Shown: positions 1 to 12,700 of the stretch, piece by piece | Numbering within the stretch: the stretch's first letter is position 1 | Layout of the letters: the number at the start of each line of letters is the position of its first letter | Assembly (NCBI GenBank): GCA_026075535.2 | Contig: AP026542.1 | Coordinates: forward strand, 6,758,001 to 6,822,000 | Length of the DNA: 64,000 nt | Reading direction: 5' to 3' | Source: Tricholoma matsutake | Taxonomy: Eukaryota; Basidiomycota; Agaricomycetes; Agaricales; Tricholomataceae | The notes under the pieces: model-generated | Told to the model about the DNA's origin: nothing | Databases searched by the model: none | What the model saw: the letters and a program-made list of their open reading frames with translations, nothing else | Made by a program: the position numbers and the translations under genes

Positions 1-1244
1 GTTGACCAATACGACCTGAGCACGCTAAAGCTCGTCTTTTCGGCGGCTGCGCCATTGGGACCGGGTTTAATACGACAGGTCAGCTACTGACCAAGGGATG
101 TGACGTTATCGAGCCCTAGTTGACGGTTTATAGGTCAAGGAAAGGTTTAGCTCAAAAGGCTCCGAAATTTCAGTGACGCAGGGCGAGTACAAAAATGTTA
201 AACCACCACCGGAATTGGTTTCATATTTCCAACAGGTTATGGTCTGACAGAAACTTCACCAACCTCCCACATCCTCCCGCCTGGTTCATCACATTTGAAA
301 CCAGGAAGTATCGGGATCCTCTTGCCAAATTTAGAAGCCAGAATAGTCGAGAGTGACGATGGTGATGCCCTGATAGACGCGGCTGATGGTAAGCCAGGGG
401 AGTTGTGGATAAGAGGACCGACAATCATGAAGGTAAATATCCATGTTCCTCGTAGTCTATTTATTCGATCGTCGTTGTTCCAGGGATACTTGAACAACAC
501 AGAAGCCACACTGGACTCAATTACGAATGACGGGTGGTTCAAGTCAGGAGATGTCGCTGTAAGGGACAGAGATGGCTTTTACTGGATTGTGGATCGTAGA
601 AAAGAATTGATAAAATACAAGGTGCTTTTCAAGCATTGTATTGCACTGTCTACTAACCGTGGGATATAGGGATTTCAGGGTAACTTGTTGAATCACCTGA
701 ACCGACTAGTATAAATCTAACGGCGGTTGCCTGCAGTTGCTCCATCCGAGCTGGAGAGTGTCCTCCTGACGCACCCCAAAATCGTGGATGTTGCTGTCAT
801 TGGTGTAGATGATCTTGCTGAAGCGACTGAGCTGCCCAGGTTTGTATGTTTGGTAATTGCATGAACTCTTCTGACAGTACATTTGTTTGCAGAGCATACG
901 TAGTGCGTGTTCCGTCTGCTCAAGGCGAGGCCACGATTGCGAACCGCGCGTTCGCTGAAGATGTCAAGAAATGGATGGAATCCAAAGTTGCTAGCCATAA
1001 GTTGTTGCGTGGAGGTGAGCTGTATCCGTTGCCGCGCAAACTTCACTTGCTGATAGATCCATGAAGGTGTTTCTGTGATAGAAGAAATCCCAAAGAGGTT
1101 TGTTCGATCCAACTTGCACCAACACATCAAACCGTTAATACGGATGTTGCATTCTGCAGTGCCGCAGGGAAGATACTTCGCCGAGAGTTGCGAGAACGCG
1201 CTAAGCAAGAATTTGTAGCTCAGTCTCTAACGTCGAAGCTGTAA
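1..1244 (+). CDS. Acyl-CoA synthetase / 4-coumarate-CoA ligase-like protein, 3' part (5' end outside window)
   Basis: This is the C-terminal part of an ANL-superfamily adenylating enzyme, which activates a carboxylic acid as acyl-AMP and transfers it to CoA. Visible in order are a YDLSTLKLVFSAAAPLG segment, the GYGLTETSP motif, GELWIRGPTIMKGYLNN, DGWFKSGDVA with the catalytic aspartate, IVDRRKELIKYKG, and the C-terminal SAAGKILRREL lysine motif. The protein ends in SKL, a peroxisomal PTS1 signal, so it probably acts in the peroxisome. Introns that I can place are 433-483, 622-669, 680-736, 840-892, 1015-1066 and 1098-1159; the exon at 670-679 is only 10 nt. The stop is at 1242-1244. Between about 80 and 230 the frame does not run cleanly from LIRQ to GYGLTE: a TGA follows in frame and no good GT donor restores phase, so a frameshift or pseudogenisation is possible. 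Family is clear; substrate is not. Confidence 0.8.
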
Positions 1245-2203
1245 ATACATAATAACTATGTAATATTAATTATGGATCCCCATTGGTATGATTTAAAGGA
1301 TGCTGGGGCAGTCGCCAACGAGACGGTAGTACTTGCAACATGAATCGAATCTGCACCAGTCCTCGATTACATCGATGTTCCATACTAAGTACAGCTCCCA
1401 TACCTCCTTCACATATCCACACCATGTGATTGTTCCAATCAAGCCTTGGAACGTTAGAGTCCCATGCCTACAAAAAGAGATGATCAGTTGTTGTATTGAT
1501 AATCAAGAGAAAATATAAATCAGAGGGGTCAAAATTCTGGAGCCTACCCTACGCTGATCATAATCTGTAGGTATACACCATGAAGAAATTCAAAAGACAT
1601 CATGCAGGAAACCTTCTCGTCCAAAAAGGAAAAGCTTACGTGTATCAGAGGCAATGCGGAAAAGTATGAACGACAAGGTCCAAAGAAAAGGAAAAAATAT
1701 CACTGAGGCCGAGCCGCAAGAGAGTGAGCCCCATTGAGTTGCAGAGGTCTGTAATCGTATAACTGTGTCTATGAGCAACAAATTGCTCAACCATCAACCA
1801 GCCAGCCAAGCATCAGGTATGCTCATATCTTCGCATGCCCATGCCTTCATCGACCAGACAGCATCAGGAAGGAGCACCAGAGAGGCTTGAGATGGAGCTG
1901 GAAATCAAGGATTCCAACAGATGAATCTCGCTGTCCTCGCCCACGACCACCGTGCTTAAGGGTGGTTGATTTCCGAGCAGAGGGTGAGGACATACTCTGG
2001 ATCTCCGGGGACTTTCCCCACAGCAGAAGGAAGGAAGCAAAAAACTTCCTGTGCATGAGCTGCGAAAACGATTCTTCGAACGGCACGGTAACAGAATAAA
2101 AAACAAGTTTGATGGAAAAGAAGAAAGTTTCGATATTTGGAGCTCCGCTTCAAATGCAGTGTTCTGGCCGAGGTGCCGCCCGAAGTCATCGTACAACTTA
2201 ACG
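1245..2203. other. Intergenic stretch, no gene supported
   Basis: After the ligase stop I see only short, mutually overlapping open frames on both strands without recognisable motifs. The right part (about 1850-2203) is the upstream region and probable 5' UTR of the next gene; an in-frame GTG at 2051 precedes its ATG but nothing suggests it is used. Confidence 0.4.
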
Positions 2204-3210
2204 ATGACCACCACCGACGCAGTTCATACATCGCAAAGGACGAGAAAACCTCCTTTGGCTGATTGGCCTACAATCAAGATATTGACACCGCCAAAAGGTA
2301 ATTTCCCATCTTCAAGTCCTGCAAAGTTAACACTCCTGACAGGCAGATTTTCGCCCAAAACTGATGAATGGTGTCTGACTTACTGTTCCCAATCTATCAC
2401 TGGACGCATCCATTCCAAGGAGCCTTTCTGCAAATCGATTTGTATTCGCCAAGTCTTTCCACATGAGGTAAAAAATGTCATCGCATTCAAGAATCATCGA
2501 AATGTAGCGCCCGATGGCAAGGCAAAATACCCGCTACCTCCGGAAGGTCAACCAGCGAACATACCTCGGTACCTGGGTGGGAAGTCTGCCGAGGATGGCG
2601 ATGCTCGGGAATCAAATGTAGACGGACCCAAGATGTGGGACGAGGGCTGGTACCTCTGGACGAGTCACAGTCGATTAGCTATACATGAAAAGACCGACAC
2701 GATGTTGATGGACCTGGAACAGCAGCGGCGACTTGCTGAGCACTGGGAACAGAGGCGGGAGGTTTGGCAGGACTATCAGGATCATCTTCAGAATGCTCCA
2801 CACAATCAAGACAGCGAAGAGCATAATACACAGCCCAGCAGGTGGTGGGGACCCATTGTTCCTCCGCCCCCTGTACCCGAATTTAGGTATGTCACTGAAA
2901 GCAGATTGCACGTCCAATTTAACTCATTATGGCTAGTTCATACTCCCTTCTGGTGCCGCTACCACCCGACATCCCTCCGTTTTGGGAACGCATCAGTAAA
3001 CTTTTAGCTCCGTCGTACAAGGTGCTGAATATCTTTCATGACAGCCTGGCGTCGGGGGAGCAAAAGAAATTTGCAGAGAGGGTGTGGGAGAAGACGTGGT
3101 CGTATGAACCATTTATTCTCGCCAGCCGGACCTTGACTACCACATACGAACGATGGAAAGACAGAGATGTACATGAGGATGATGGAAAGAAGGGTCCAGG
3201 GTCACCATAG
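2204..3210 (+). CDS. Hypothetical protein, fungal, function unknown
   Basis: A two-exon gene of 318 residues. I chose the ATG at 2204 (MTTTDAVHTS) as the first methionine of the open frame. Exon 1 runs to 2886, the intron is 2887-2936 (50 bp, GTATGT...CTAG), exon 2 runs 2937-3210. Visible features are a Trp-rich core (GWYLWTSHSR near residue 150), a charged probably helical stretch (LEQQRRLAEHWEQRREVWQD near residue 170), a proline run (IVPPPPVPEF) just before the splice, and a hydrophobic-then-basic second exon. No signal peptide, transmembrane segment or catalytic motif that I recognise. It is in tandem with the flanking genes and has normal coding character with no in-frame stops, unlike the transposon genes further right, so it is probably a functional host gene. 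Confidence 0.7.
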
Positions 3211-3336
3211 ATTTAGCGTCACCGTTGATATATCGTTTGTTGTACTCTACCAATGCCATGTAATTCTACATACATACTTAATCGTCTCAGTGATGTTACC
3301 CACGACTCAGATCTGTACTAATTAGAGTCTCTGACA

Positions 3337-5907
3337 ATGGGGATCCATGGCCTGACGACTTATCTACGTGAAAACCGGCGTGTTCTCTCAGCATCATTGA
3401 CATTGCAGCCCAAGTCCCAAGCCTCGGTCTTGGCAATTGTCGTGGACGGCTGGTCGTGAGTTTGATGTTTGATGTTTTTTGGGGTTCACCTAGGCCTGTC
3501 TTATCGGCAGATTTATCTATCACCTGTACAACACCTCGAATTTGCCTTGGGTGTATGGTGGTGAATACGACCAGTACTGCCAACTAATTGCGCAGGTTGT
3601 ACAGGCATGGATTCAGCTTGGCCTCAAGATATATTTCGTTTTCGATGGTTTGTAGTATGAAGTCGCAAATATTTTTATGTCAGACTGACAGACCACACAG
3701 GTATCTGTCCGCCTTTAAAGTTTCCTACCGCTGCATCCCGCCTGAGCCAATCCCATGTTCAACCATCTCTACTATTCTTCCGAACGTCGCCCGCCTCGCG
3801 CAGTACGCCACGCTTTCTGAACGAGACACGAATTATCCCTCCTTTATCATATACAGCATGTCTTCATGTTCTAGAGAGTATCCAAAGATCGACATCGCTC
3901 CTCGAGATCCACTTCGCCGATGGAGAAGCCGATGCTTATGCTGTTGAATTGGCTGGCAGACTTGGAGGCTACGTCCTCGGAAATGACTCTGATTTTGTTG
4001 TGCTCCATACTGAAGGGTACCTTGGATATATCCCTCTGGATGAGATGACCTGGCAGCCTCTCCTTCCCTTTGACGATGTTCCTCCGGAGGAGGACAAGAA
4101 CGGATTCCGTGTGATTCGCAACTCCAAAACGAAACGGAAGATTACCAGTGAATCGGGACATGGGAGAGGTTTTGCACCCTCAAATGTGGAGGGAATGACC
4201 TTGGCTGTTACCGTTTATCGGCCAGAAGCTCTGGCTGAACATTTTAAAATACCCGTCACATTACTTCCCCTTCTAGGTGCGCTGGTGGGCAATGACTTTA
4301 CAAGTCAGTTAGAGTCAGATCGCCACAGCATCCAATCGTTGTTCTTCGAGAAGCACCTCAAACCAGTGCAACGTATTACTCTCGTGGCTAACACAATTCA
4401 AAATATTCTTTCGCCTACTGCACAGAAACGGAAAAAACAAAAACACCAAGTGGGAAGTGTTATAGATCTCATTGATAAAGCAGTAAATTCGCTTCTCTCG
4501 CGATCCCTCACATTCCTTGGTTCTGGAGAGGTGGACAACATCGCAGACCGAATTGTGGAAGGTACACTCCAATATGCAATACCAAGACGTGAAGGAGATC
4601 TTTCCCAGGGCGAACTCTGGCCTACGAGAGTATGTGCTTTGCATGAACCGGAGGCCTGCCCCTTATTGTCAATAATATCTCGGGTATTGGTGGAAGCCGA
4701 AAAATTGACACCAGACGGGCAGGAGAGCGACGAGCTGACGAGAAGACACGCTTTAAGAGGGATGTTTCTGGATGCTTATCGAAAGGGCCATCTGGCACCG
4801 AAAATCCTGGATACATTGAACTCGGGCACTTTCTGGCCTGAGCTTTTCCTTGAAGACCCCGACTTAGAGACAGTCAGCCGAAGTTTTAGCAGGCCCATCC
4901 GACAATGGGTCTATGCAATAGTTCACGATGCGATTGGTTTACCGTGTATGGAAGATGAAAGTGACGAAAGTGACGATGATATTGTGGCAAGCGACGAGGA
5001 TGAGCTTGTTGACGTCGTCGAGCCAGATGATGATCAGAGCAGTACGAGCGAAGACGACCCTTTAGCTCCACTGAAAGGTGAATTGCATCGCCTTCGAGGC
5101 TCAGCGGGAGTCGACTTGCCTGCATCGTCGTCATCTTCCGCTGCTCCACGTTTCAAACTGCCCGTTATAACTGAATTTGTTCGACGTGGTTCCCGAGTAG
5201 CACAAGAGGCTATAATCGTAAACCCGTTGTGCGAACTCGTGCACTCCCTTCCGTCTGGCAATATCTTGTTAGAGAATGATGTTCCTCTTCTGCTGCGCCC
5301 AGAAGGTGAAAGGTTGACATTCTTTCTTCAAGTTCTACATTCTGACACTCACATTGTCCGAGCCTTACCTCCTGAGCAAATGACTGTCGCAGTTGGCTTG
5401 CGATGGGTCTTGCAAACAATTCACCAACGTGCTCGGGAGTCGGTTAGCATGGATCGTCACAAGGAGCGGTGGACCCAGCATGAAGTACAATGTTTCTTGG
5501 CCTCGTTTGGTTGGACAGCAGCAGTCGATGCTAGGATGAATGTGGAGTCACCCCTCATTGTAAATCGCAATGTCCAGTTAGTGGCTCAAACCCTATCGAC
5601 GATGGAAAGCATCGAACACCTCGCGCAAAGTCTTTTGTTATCAGACCTTCTCCCTTCCTCCGCACATAGATTTTCAGGGAAGGCATTCCACGCTTATCTT
5701 ACGGGATTCCTCAGATTAAATAAAGATACAATCCCCACATCCCTGCTTGAGGCCAGTATACAGGGCTTAGAGGATGTTTTAGTTGAAGAGAGGAAACGGA
5801 AACCAAAGAAAATGAAGAACGCAGCGGATAGAGGTCACGTTGTGCTGTCTTCCAAATCTGTTTCCAATGCTGGACTCTTCCATTTGTTAGCAGACGTTGA
5901 GGCATAA
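3337..5907 (+). CDS. Asteroid-type XPG-domain protein (FEN1/XPG nuclease fold)
   Basis: An 820-residue protein in three exons: 3337-3455, 3511-3647 and 3701-5907, with introns of 55 and 53 bp. It opens with MGIHGLTTYLRE and VVDGWSFIYHLY, the N-terminal XPG-type fold with its first acidic site. KIYFVFDG follows, then FADGEADAYAVELAGRLG and YVLGNDSDFVVL at about residues 155-185, which match the internal XPG acidic cluster. The start is the ATG of MGIHG because the XPG fold needs a free N-terminal glycine loop. A long Asp/Glu/Ser-rich segment (about residues 505-545) looks disordered. Asteroid-family proteins are structure-specific nuclease relatives; whether this member is active is not shown. 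The frame is uninterrupted, so this is probably the last intact host gene before the transposon nest. Confidence 0.85.
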
Positions 5908-6409
5908 CGAGATGCATAGTTATATCAGGCTCCTAAAACCAGCTCTCTCGTGTCGTTAGAAGTGGGCGTAATCCAAGTACAATATTTTATGAGATGAGAA
6001 AAAAAATCCTATTTGATATTTGAGACATCCGAACACCAAACCGCAACCCAAATCTGGTGTTCACTCTACTGGGTATAAATAGATGCAAATCGAAAAAAAG
6101 AACTAAAAACAGAAAATTTTGATAGGGAGCTGAACGTGCATCAAATATCTTACCATTGAGGGCAAAGCTCTTAGAGGCATGTTATCAATGTTGGATCAAA
6201 TTGAATACAATACTTTTAATGCCTGAGTGTCTATACAGTGAGTATGCACACTCCCAATTCAGTATCCAAGACTTTTTTATTTATTTATTTATTTTTTTCC
6301 ACATCTATCAGTATCGAGCCAAAAAAAGGAAAGATTGTTAAATCTACCACGGACTTGCCACAGACTCTGAATCGGCACCATTATGGATATCAACCTCCAT
6401 GCATCATCA
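5908..6409. other. AT-rich intergenic region
   Basis: This stretch holds a T-rich tract near 6270-6300 and no gene I can support. It separates the tail-to-tail asteroid-like gene (plus) and the exonuclease-like pseudogene (minus), so it probably contains the 3' ends of both. Confidence 0.4.
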
Positions 6410-7869
6410 TCAACCTGCTGCTGCACTGGCAGCTGCAACAGCCCCCGTGCATTCCTTTCCGTTATCTACACCTCGACATCCGGTAAACTGGCCACACTTT
6501 TTACAGGCCACCCTGCATTTCTTTTGGCACTTGCAAATATCATTATTTCCGGGGCACAATTCTTCCCGGCATCGACGGCATGTGCAGATATTCTTTCGTT
6601 TGCGGAGGTTTTCTGGGACTACTCATCGACATTTTGTAGGTCGAGTCAGGTCTTGTTCTCTGTAATGATATTTAAATAGCTGGGCAATCAACATAACATT
6701 GAGACACACATAGTCCCACTTGCAGTGGGCAAAGCAGTGTACACTGGCACCTGGAGTTCAGCTACTACAGGCTCAACTTGAAAATTGCTGGGAGACTCGG
6801 ATGTGCATGGGGTAGATTGTGTGCTTGGAGTCTGAGTTGGTGACTGATGTGCTGAACGATGTGGTAGATGTAATACCAATGGAAGACTTGGACTGTTTGA
6901 CAAGGGTGGTGGAAGTTGAATAGGTCGAGATAAAGAAGCATCAATGGAAAGTGAGGATGGGACATACTCTTCAAGGTCCATGACACCTCGAGATGGCTGG
7001 ATTGAACTGGGCACTGATGTGAGAAATGCTGGAAAAGGCTGATGAGGCGTGGCAAAAATTTTGCTGGTCTTCTCAATCATGTTCATCTAGTTAATTCATT
7101 AATATCCATTATATCCTGGGATCATATGAATTTCGTACCTTCATCAACTGAACACTGAGCTTCAAGCATCTGTAAGTCCACCTGATCTGAGTCCTCATTC
7201 ACAATATCAGAATCATTGTCAGAGCTGTCCATATCATCAATATCTGTCTGCAGTGGAATAGATTGGCCCAGAGCTGGAGAAACAGTTGACATATTCACGG
7301 GTGAAGAAGCTGATAGGTTGACAGGGCTAGAAGGTGAGCATGTATGATCTTGGTGATCAAAATCAAGGAGGAGAAGTGGGACCACAGCTTGGAAAGTCGA
7401 AGCAGATTGAAGCTGGGCCAATGTTAATGCACCTGGTTTCATGTGTTTCGAATTTGGATGAGATGATGGAACAGTAAGATGGAGAATTGCAGCTGCTGAA
7501 GGAATTACAACTGTTTCAATATCAATTACAAGTCAGCTCCTGCTCAGACTTTGACACAGACATTCCCAAGAGAGGTTGGTTGTAAAGGTACAATTTTCCC
7601 ATATGCAGCAATTTTACCTCCCTCCTGAACTAGAACCATGACTCGAATACCACTAGGAGTTTCAAGTGGAGATGACTCAGTAGCCTTCTCAAAAACCATT
7701 TGAGAACCAATGACATCCTGCACTGCATAGTGAAGAAGATCTGAATGGAGAGTTTTGGCTTCCCATTCCTCACATCGGTGCACTGTGTCATCCTTTGGAA
7801 GATATAGGTGAAGGGTCTTGGCTAGAAGGGCATCTAATGCACCTGATTCCTTCCGAGTTATGATACCTC

Positions 7870-8575
7870 TGTTAAGAACTGATCCTAGAGGCCGCTTCAG
7901 AATCTGTACGGACACTGCGGGTGATGATAGCGGGAGATTGTCGGGTCGATGCGGATTCTGTGGGAGGGGGAACGGAAAGGACTTGGCTTCAGCTTGTAAG
8001 AAGCTGTGCCCTTCACCTCGTCTGGTGTCCTAATTTCAAGTCGAGGGTTTAGAGGTAGGAGCAGGAAAGTGCAGGTAAATGCAGGGAGGAGTACAGAGGG
8101 ACTTAGGTTGAGTTCAGATGGGACTAGAACTTCAGAGGGAGACTAGAGGTTGAGTCAAATGTAGTTCAGACTCTTAGAGGACAGGGGTTGGAGTAGAAGG
8201 AGGTTTTAGATTGGCAGGGTAAAGTCGAGTCTATGTCGATATACGAACTGAGGAATACAAGGCAAAACTAACTAAGCTTAAATACTGTAGTCCGGAATAA
8301 TGCGGAACAGGAATGAAGACTGCAACAGTGTCTCGACTGCATAGATAAATTACCTATGGGAGCCGCACAGGAATCTGTAGTCAAATTTGCAATAGAGATG
8401 GCAGCCTTGGGAAGGCAGCCATGGATGCTGTACAAGGTGGCCTGATGCACAGCAGTGTGGGCAGTGCAAGGCAGCTGGGAACGAAATCGGGAGGCATAGA
8501 CACAAGTCATGTTCGACGTGCAGGAAAGAGTCGGATGGATGTGGGTTCTGATTGGGCGAGGAACGGTTCTTGACA
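7870..8575 (-). repeat. LTR of gypsy family 1 (3' LTR in coding sense)
   Basis: 706 bp, pairs with 13685-14390. The two LTRs differ at scattered sites, several of them CG versus TG or CA, so the insertion is not very recent. Confidence 0.92.
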
Positions 8576-8711
8576 GTATTTCCCCCTAGTGCCAAGCCTA
8601 TGAGGGACATGAGGGTTTGAGTCTGAATGAGGAAGTTGGTTGAATTTTCTGAATGCAGTAATTGGTTGAAAAAATTTTCATGTTCTTTCCTTCCCCCATC
8701 AACTATCAATT

Positions 8712-9708
8712 ATGTCCCCTCCAGCAGTATCCGCACAGATCAAATTGGCTGCAATGAGGGCTCAACACAAACAGAGGGAGCGGGCAATGAAGGAGCAGAT
8801 GGAATGGGAGATGAAGGAGCTGGAGGAAGCAGCGAGGGAGGAGGAATGCTGGGCGCAGGAGGCGCAGAAGGCAGCAGAGGAGGCTGCAAAGGCTGAGGAG
8901 GCATGTCAGGCAGAGGCGTGGAAAAAGGAGGCATTGGCCGCAAAACGAGTGGAGAAGAAGTGGGCAGCTGTGGCTGCAGGTTTGGAGGATGAGGCTGAGG
9001 GGAGCAAGTCCCCCAAGAAAAAGAAAGTCGCCAAGTCAAAGGCACGAGTGGGGTCGGAGGAGTCGGAGGGTCCAGTGTGGGTGCAGGCCGCATTGCCTTG
9101 CAAAAGGTATGTACTTGTTTCCCTTTCCAGTCTTTTTTTTTACTGACAAGTGGCCTAGGTGCAAATATCAAAAGATCGCTTGTTTCAAGATGGGTGCGAA
9201 GGGACACGTGTGCGACAACTGCATGCACGTCAAACATAAGTGTGAGGAGGTAGTGTGGGAGGGACAGGAAGCCCCTGCAGCAAAACCGGCGGGAACAACC
9301 GGGGCGACTGGGGAAAACCCGGAAATAATGCAACAAATGATGAAGTTGATAAGGAAGGGGTTCACTGAGGTGGTCACTGCAGTGCAGGAGTCGATGGGGG
9401 AGATTCGGGATGCTATGGACCCAGAGTGGGTGGAGGAAGAAAGTGCCGGGGAGGAGAGCGATGAGGGTGACAAAAAGGTGGAGTGGGCGGTGCGAGAGTC
9501 CTGGTGGAAAAGACGCGGGATCCAAAAATCTGGAGATGAGTGGGAGGCCTTCCAGAGATATCTGGAGAAAAGGCAAGCTGATGATGAGGAGGAGAGTGAG
9601 GATGAAGAAGAGGGTGAGGAGGGTGAAGAGAAGGATGAGGGCAGAGACGCGGGTGAAGTTGGGGGAGAGGGAGATGAAGATGGAGAGGGAGAAGCGGTGG
9701 TAGTGTAG
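8712..9708 (+). CDS. Zn(II)2Cys6 cluster protein, antisense gene carried inside gypsy element
   Basis: Two exons, 8712-9106 and 9159-9708, separated by a 52-bp intron with GTATGT donor, TACTGAC branch-like site and CTAG acceptor. They give 314 residues with no stop. Splicing creates CKRCKYQKIAC followed by FKMGAKGHVCDNCMHVKHKC, spacing C-x2-C-x6-C-x8-C-x2-C-x6-C, which is the fungal binuclear zinc cluster of GAL4-like DNA-binding proteins. Residues about 10-95 are an Ala/Glu/Lys-rich probable coiled coil (EEAAREEECWAQEAQKAAEE), a KKKKVAKSKAR basic patch precedes the cluster, and the last 80 residues are strongly acidic. The gene starts 136 bp inside the element from one LTR and runs toward the end of pol, on the opposite strand. 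Unlike pol in the same element it has no nonsense or frameshift. A nuclear DNA-binding role is inferred from the cluster only; it has no fungal middle-homology region. Confidence 0.75.
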
Positions 9709-9793
9709 GGACCCAGTCGGGTCCAAAAAATCTCTTTTCAATAAAATTTGTTCTGAGTTCGGACTGAGTGAATAAGTAACGTGACTAGTCTCT

Positions 9794-12700
9794 AAGTGGG
9801 TAATGGTCCGGGTTTCTGCGGGTAGCAGGTGTGAAAATCCGCAAGGAGTTCTTGGGCATGGTCAAGTTACATAACAGGTAGCCAGGAAGTCTCTTTGTCG
9901 GTTCCCTGGTAACCTTCCCATTGGACGAGGTAGAGAATTGTGCAGCGACGTCGGTTGTTGACTTTGGAGTCGAGGACTTTGGTGATCTCATATTTGAGCT
10001 CATCATTGATGGTGATCGGAGGAGGTGGAGGTTGTACTCGATTTGGAATTGTGTTTGGGGAGTGTTTCTCTAGTTGAGAGACATGGAAAACAGGGTGAAT
10101 GGCCCGCATGTGATCCGGGAGCCGCAGGGTGACTGAGTGAGTGCCTGGGCGGGCGATGACTTCAAAGGGGCCATGGTGCTTTTCGGAAAGTTTCTTGGAA
10201 GGACATGTGGTGCAGATATTTTCTGCAGTGACATAGGCAGAATCACCAATGTTGAAGTCGGGTGCGGGTGCCCGATGTTTGTCTGCAGGACCTTGATAAC
10301 GCTCTTGAGCAGCCGCAAGCTGTTTCCGAAGCTCCTGATGAAGGTCATCTAAGTCGACAATGAACTCGCGGGTGCACTGTGAAGCTAAGTCACGTTCTGG
10401 AAAGATGGAAATGTTTGGGTGATAGCCTTTGTTGGCAAAGAAAGGGGATACGCCTGTAGAGGCAGAAGGAGCATTGTTGTAGGCAAATTCACCCAAGGGT
10501 AAGAGGTGAGACCAGTCGTCCTGCTGATAGTTGCAGAAGATCTGGAGGTACTGCTCCAAGGTCTGATTAAGTCATTTTGTCTGACATCACCTTGTGGGTG
10601 ATAACTGGAAGTGAAGTGGATCTGCATGTCAAGTGCTTTTCCGAGGGAGCAGAAGAAATGGGTGACAAACTCGGATCCCCGGTCACAAGTGACGTGCGAT
10701 GGAACACCATGCTTGGAGAAGACATGGAGGACGAACAGGTTGGCTAGTTCTTGGGCTGTGATTTCATTGACAGTTGGGATGAAGATGCCTTGCTTGGTGA
10801 GGCAGTCAACGATGACCAGGATAGCAGTGTGACCATTGGAGTTGGGTAGTTGTTCAATGAAGTCCATGGAGATGGAGTTCCAAGGTCATTCTGGAACTGG
10901 AAGTTGCTTTAGGAACCCATAGGGCTTGTGTCAGGGTGATTTGGATCGTTTGCAAGTGGTACAGGATTTGCAGAATTCTTGCACAAAGGTGCAGAGGTTT
11001 GGCCAGACATATTCCCGGCGGACAAGCTGCTGGGTTTTGTTTTGTCTGAAGTGGCCAGAGAGGATGTGATTGTGTTTGAACTGAAGGACTTTGAGGCGAA
11101 GATCTGCGACGTCCGGAACATAAATCCGGTCAAAGTGGTGGAGAAGACCTGCCTTGTCTATGGTCCAGTTGGGGTCGGTAGGTGTCAGAAGATGTGCAGA
11201 TGAAAAGGGGTCAAGGGGTAGGGAGGTGCGGATGTTGTGGTGAAGTTTCTCAATATCCATGATTACTGCCTGTCAAAGGATGGGTGTGGTGAAATAGGTG
11301 GCATGGAGGGAAGAGGTGAGCTGTTCCTGTGTGAATACAGGTCGGAAGTTGGTTGGGTTTACGGAGGCAAAGTCGCTATTTCCCCCTTTGCGGTAGATGT
11401 CCCAACGTCTAGTGAGTGCATCTGGCTTGGCCCCTAGTTTCCTGGGGCGGAAGCAGATGATGAGATTGAACTGGGAAAGGTACTCAGACCAATGGGCCTG
11501 GCGGCGGGTGAGCAACTTGGTAGTACTGAAGTACTCAAGATTTTTGTGGTCGGTGACCACATCAACCGGGTTTGCGGAACCCTCAAAGTACTGCCTCCAG
11601 TGTTTGAAGGCTTGAAAATGGCCAAGAGTTCCTTGTCATGTGTGTCATAATTTAGTTCAGCGGGATTGAAGGAGTGGGAATGAAAAGCGACCGGATGGAT
11701 TTCTCCATCCGCAGTGTAAACTGAAAGGATAGCAGCTAGGGCATAGTCGGAAGCGTCGGTTTCAAGTACCATTTGTGAGTCGGGTACCCATTGAGTTAAG
11801 ATGGGTGCGTGAGTGAATTCTTGTTTGAGCCTTTCAAAGGCATTGCGGCACTTCTTGTTGAAGTCCCAAGGTGCAGATTTCCGTGTCAAGCGGGTGAGTG
11901 GGATGACAATGTCTGAATAGCTGTTAATGAAGTGGCAGTAAAAGTTGCAAAAGCCTAAGAAGGATTGAATGTCCTTAACTTTCCTAGGCTTGGGCCAGTC
12001 AAGCACGGTTTTGACTTTATCCTCGGACATCCGCAGTCCATCCGGTGAAAGAATGAAACCCAAATATTCGACGGTGTCTTTGTGGAACTCACATTTCTGT
12101 GGAGAGGTGTAAAGTCCATTTTTCTGGAGACGGTGGAGGACTTCTTTGATGTGAGCCCCATGCTGGGACTTGTCATCGGAATAGATTAGGATGTCGTCGA
12201 GGTATACAATGACACAAACATCCAGCATGTGGCTGAAGATGTTCTTCATAAACTGCTGGAAAGCTGTGGGTGCATTAGTGAGCCCAAAGGGGACCACCAA
12301 CCACTCGAAGGATCCATAGCGGGTGCGGAAAGTAGTTTTCCACTCATCACCATCAGCAATGCGGACTAGGTGATAAGCGTGCTGCAAGTCTATTTTGGTG
12401 AACAAGTGGGCTTTGCGGGGAGAGTCAAGTAGGTCAGAAATGAGAGGAAGTGGGTAGCGGTCTTTCTTTGTAAGACAGTTAAGTCCTCGGTAGTCGACAC
12501 AAAGTCAGAGACTACTGTCCTTCTTCTTGATGAAGAGAATAGGGGCACCATGTGGCGACTTGGATGGGCGGATGAAATCTGAGCAGATGTTTTCATCAAT
12601 AAAGACTTGTAAGGCTTCTTGCATCCAGTAGATGTCATTGCTGTCCTGCGCTTTCAAGCACAGTTCTGCGAGCGTATTGGGTTTACCACCCCGGAGAACT

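Noticed and set aside
8740..9741. 333-codon minus-strand ORF rich in Pro/Leu/Ser
   Set aside because: It is the complement of the acidic/coiled-coil Zn2Cys6 gene; skewed codon use on one strand opens the other. No motifs, no introns, and it runs against the spliced gene.
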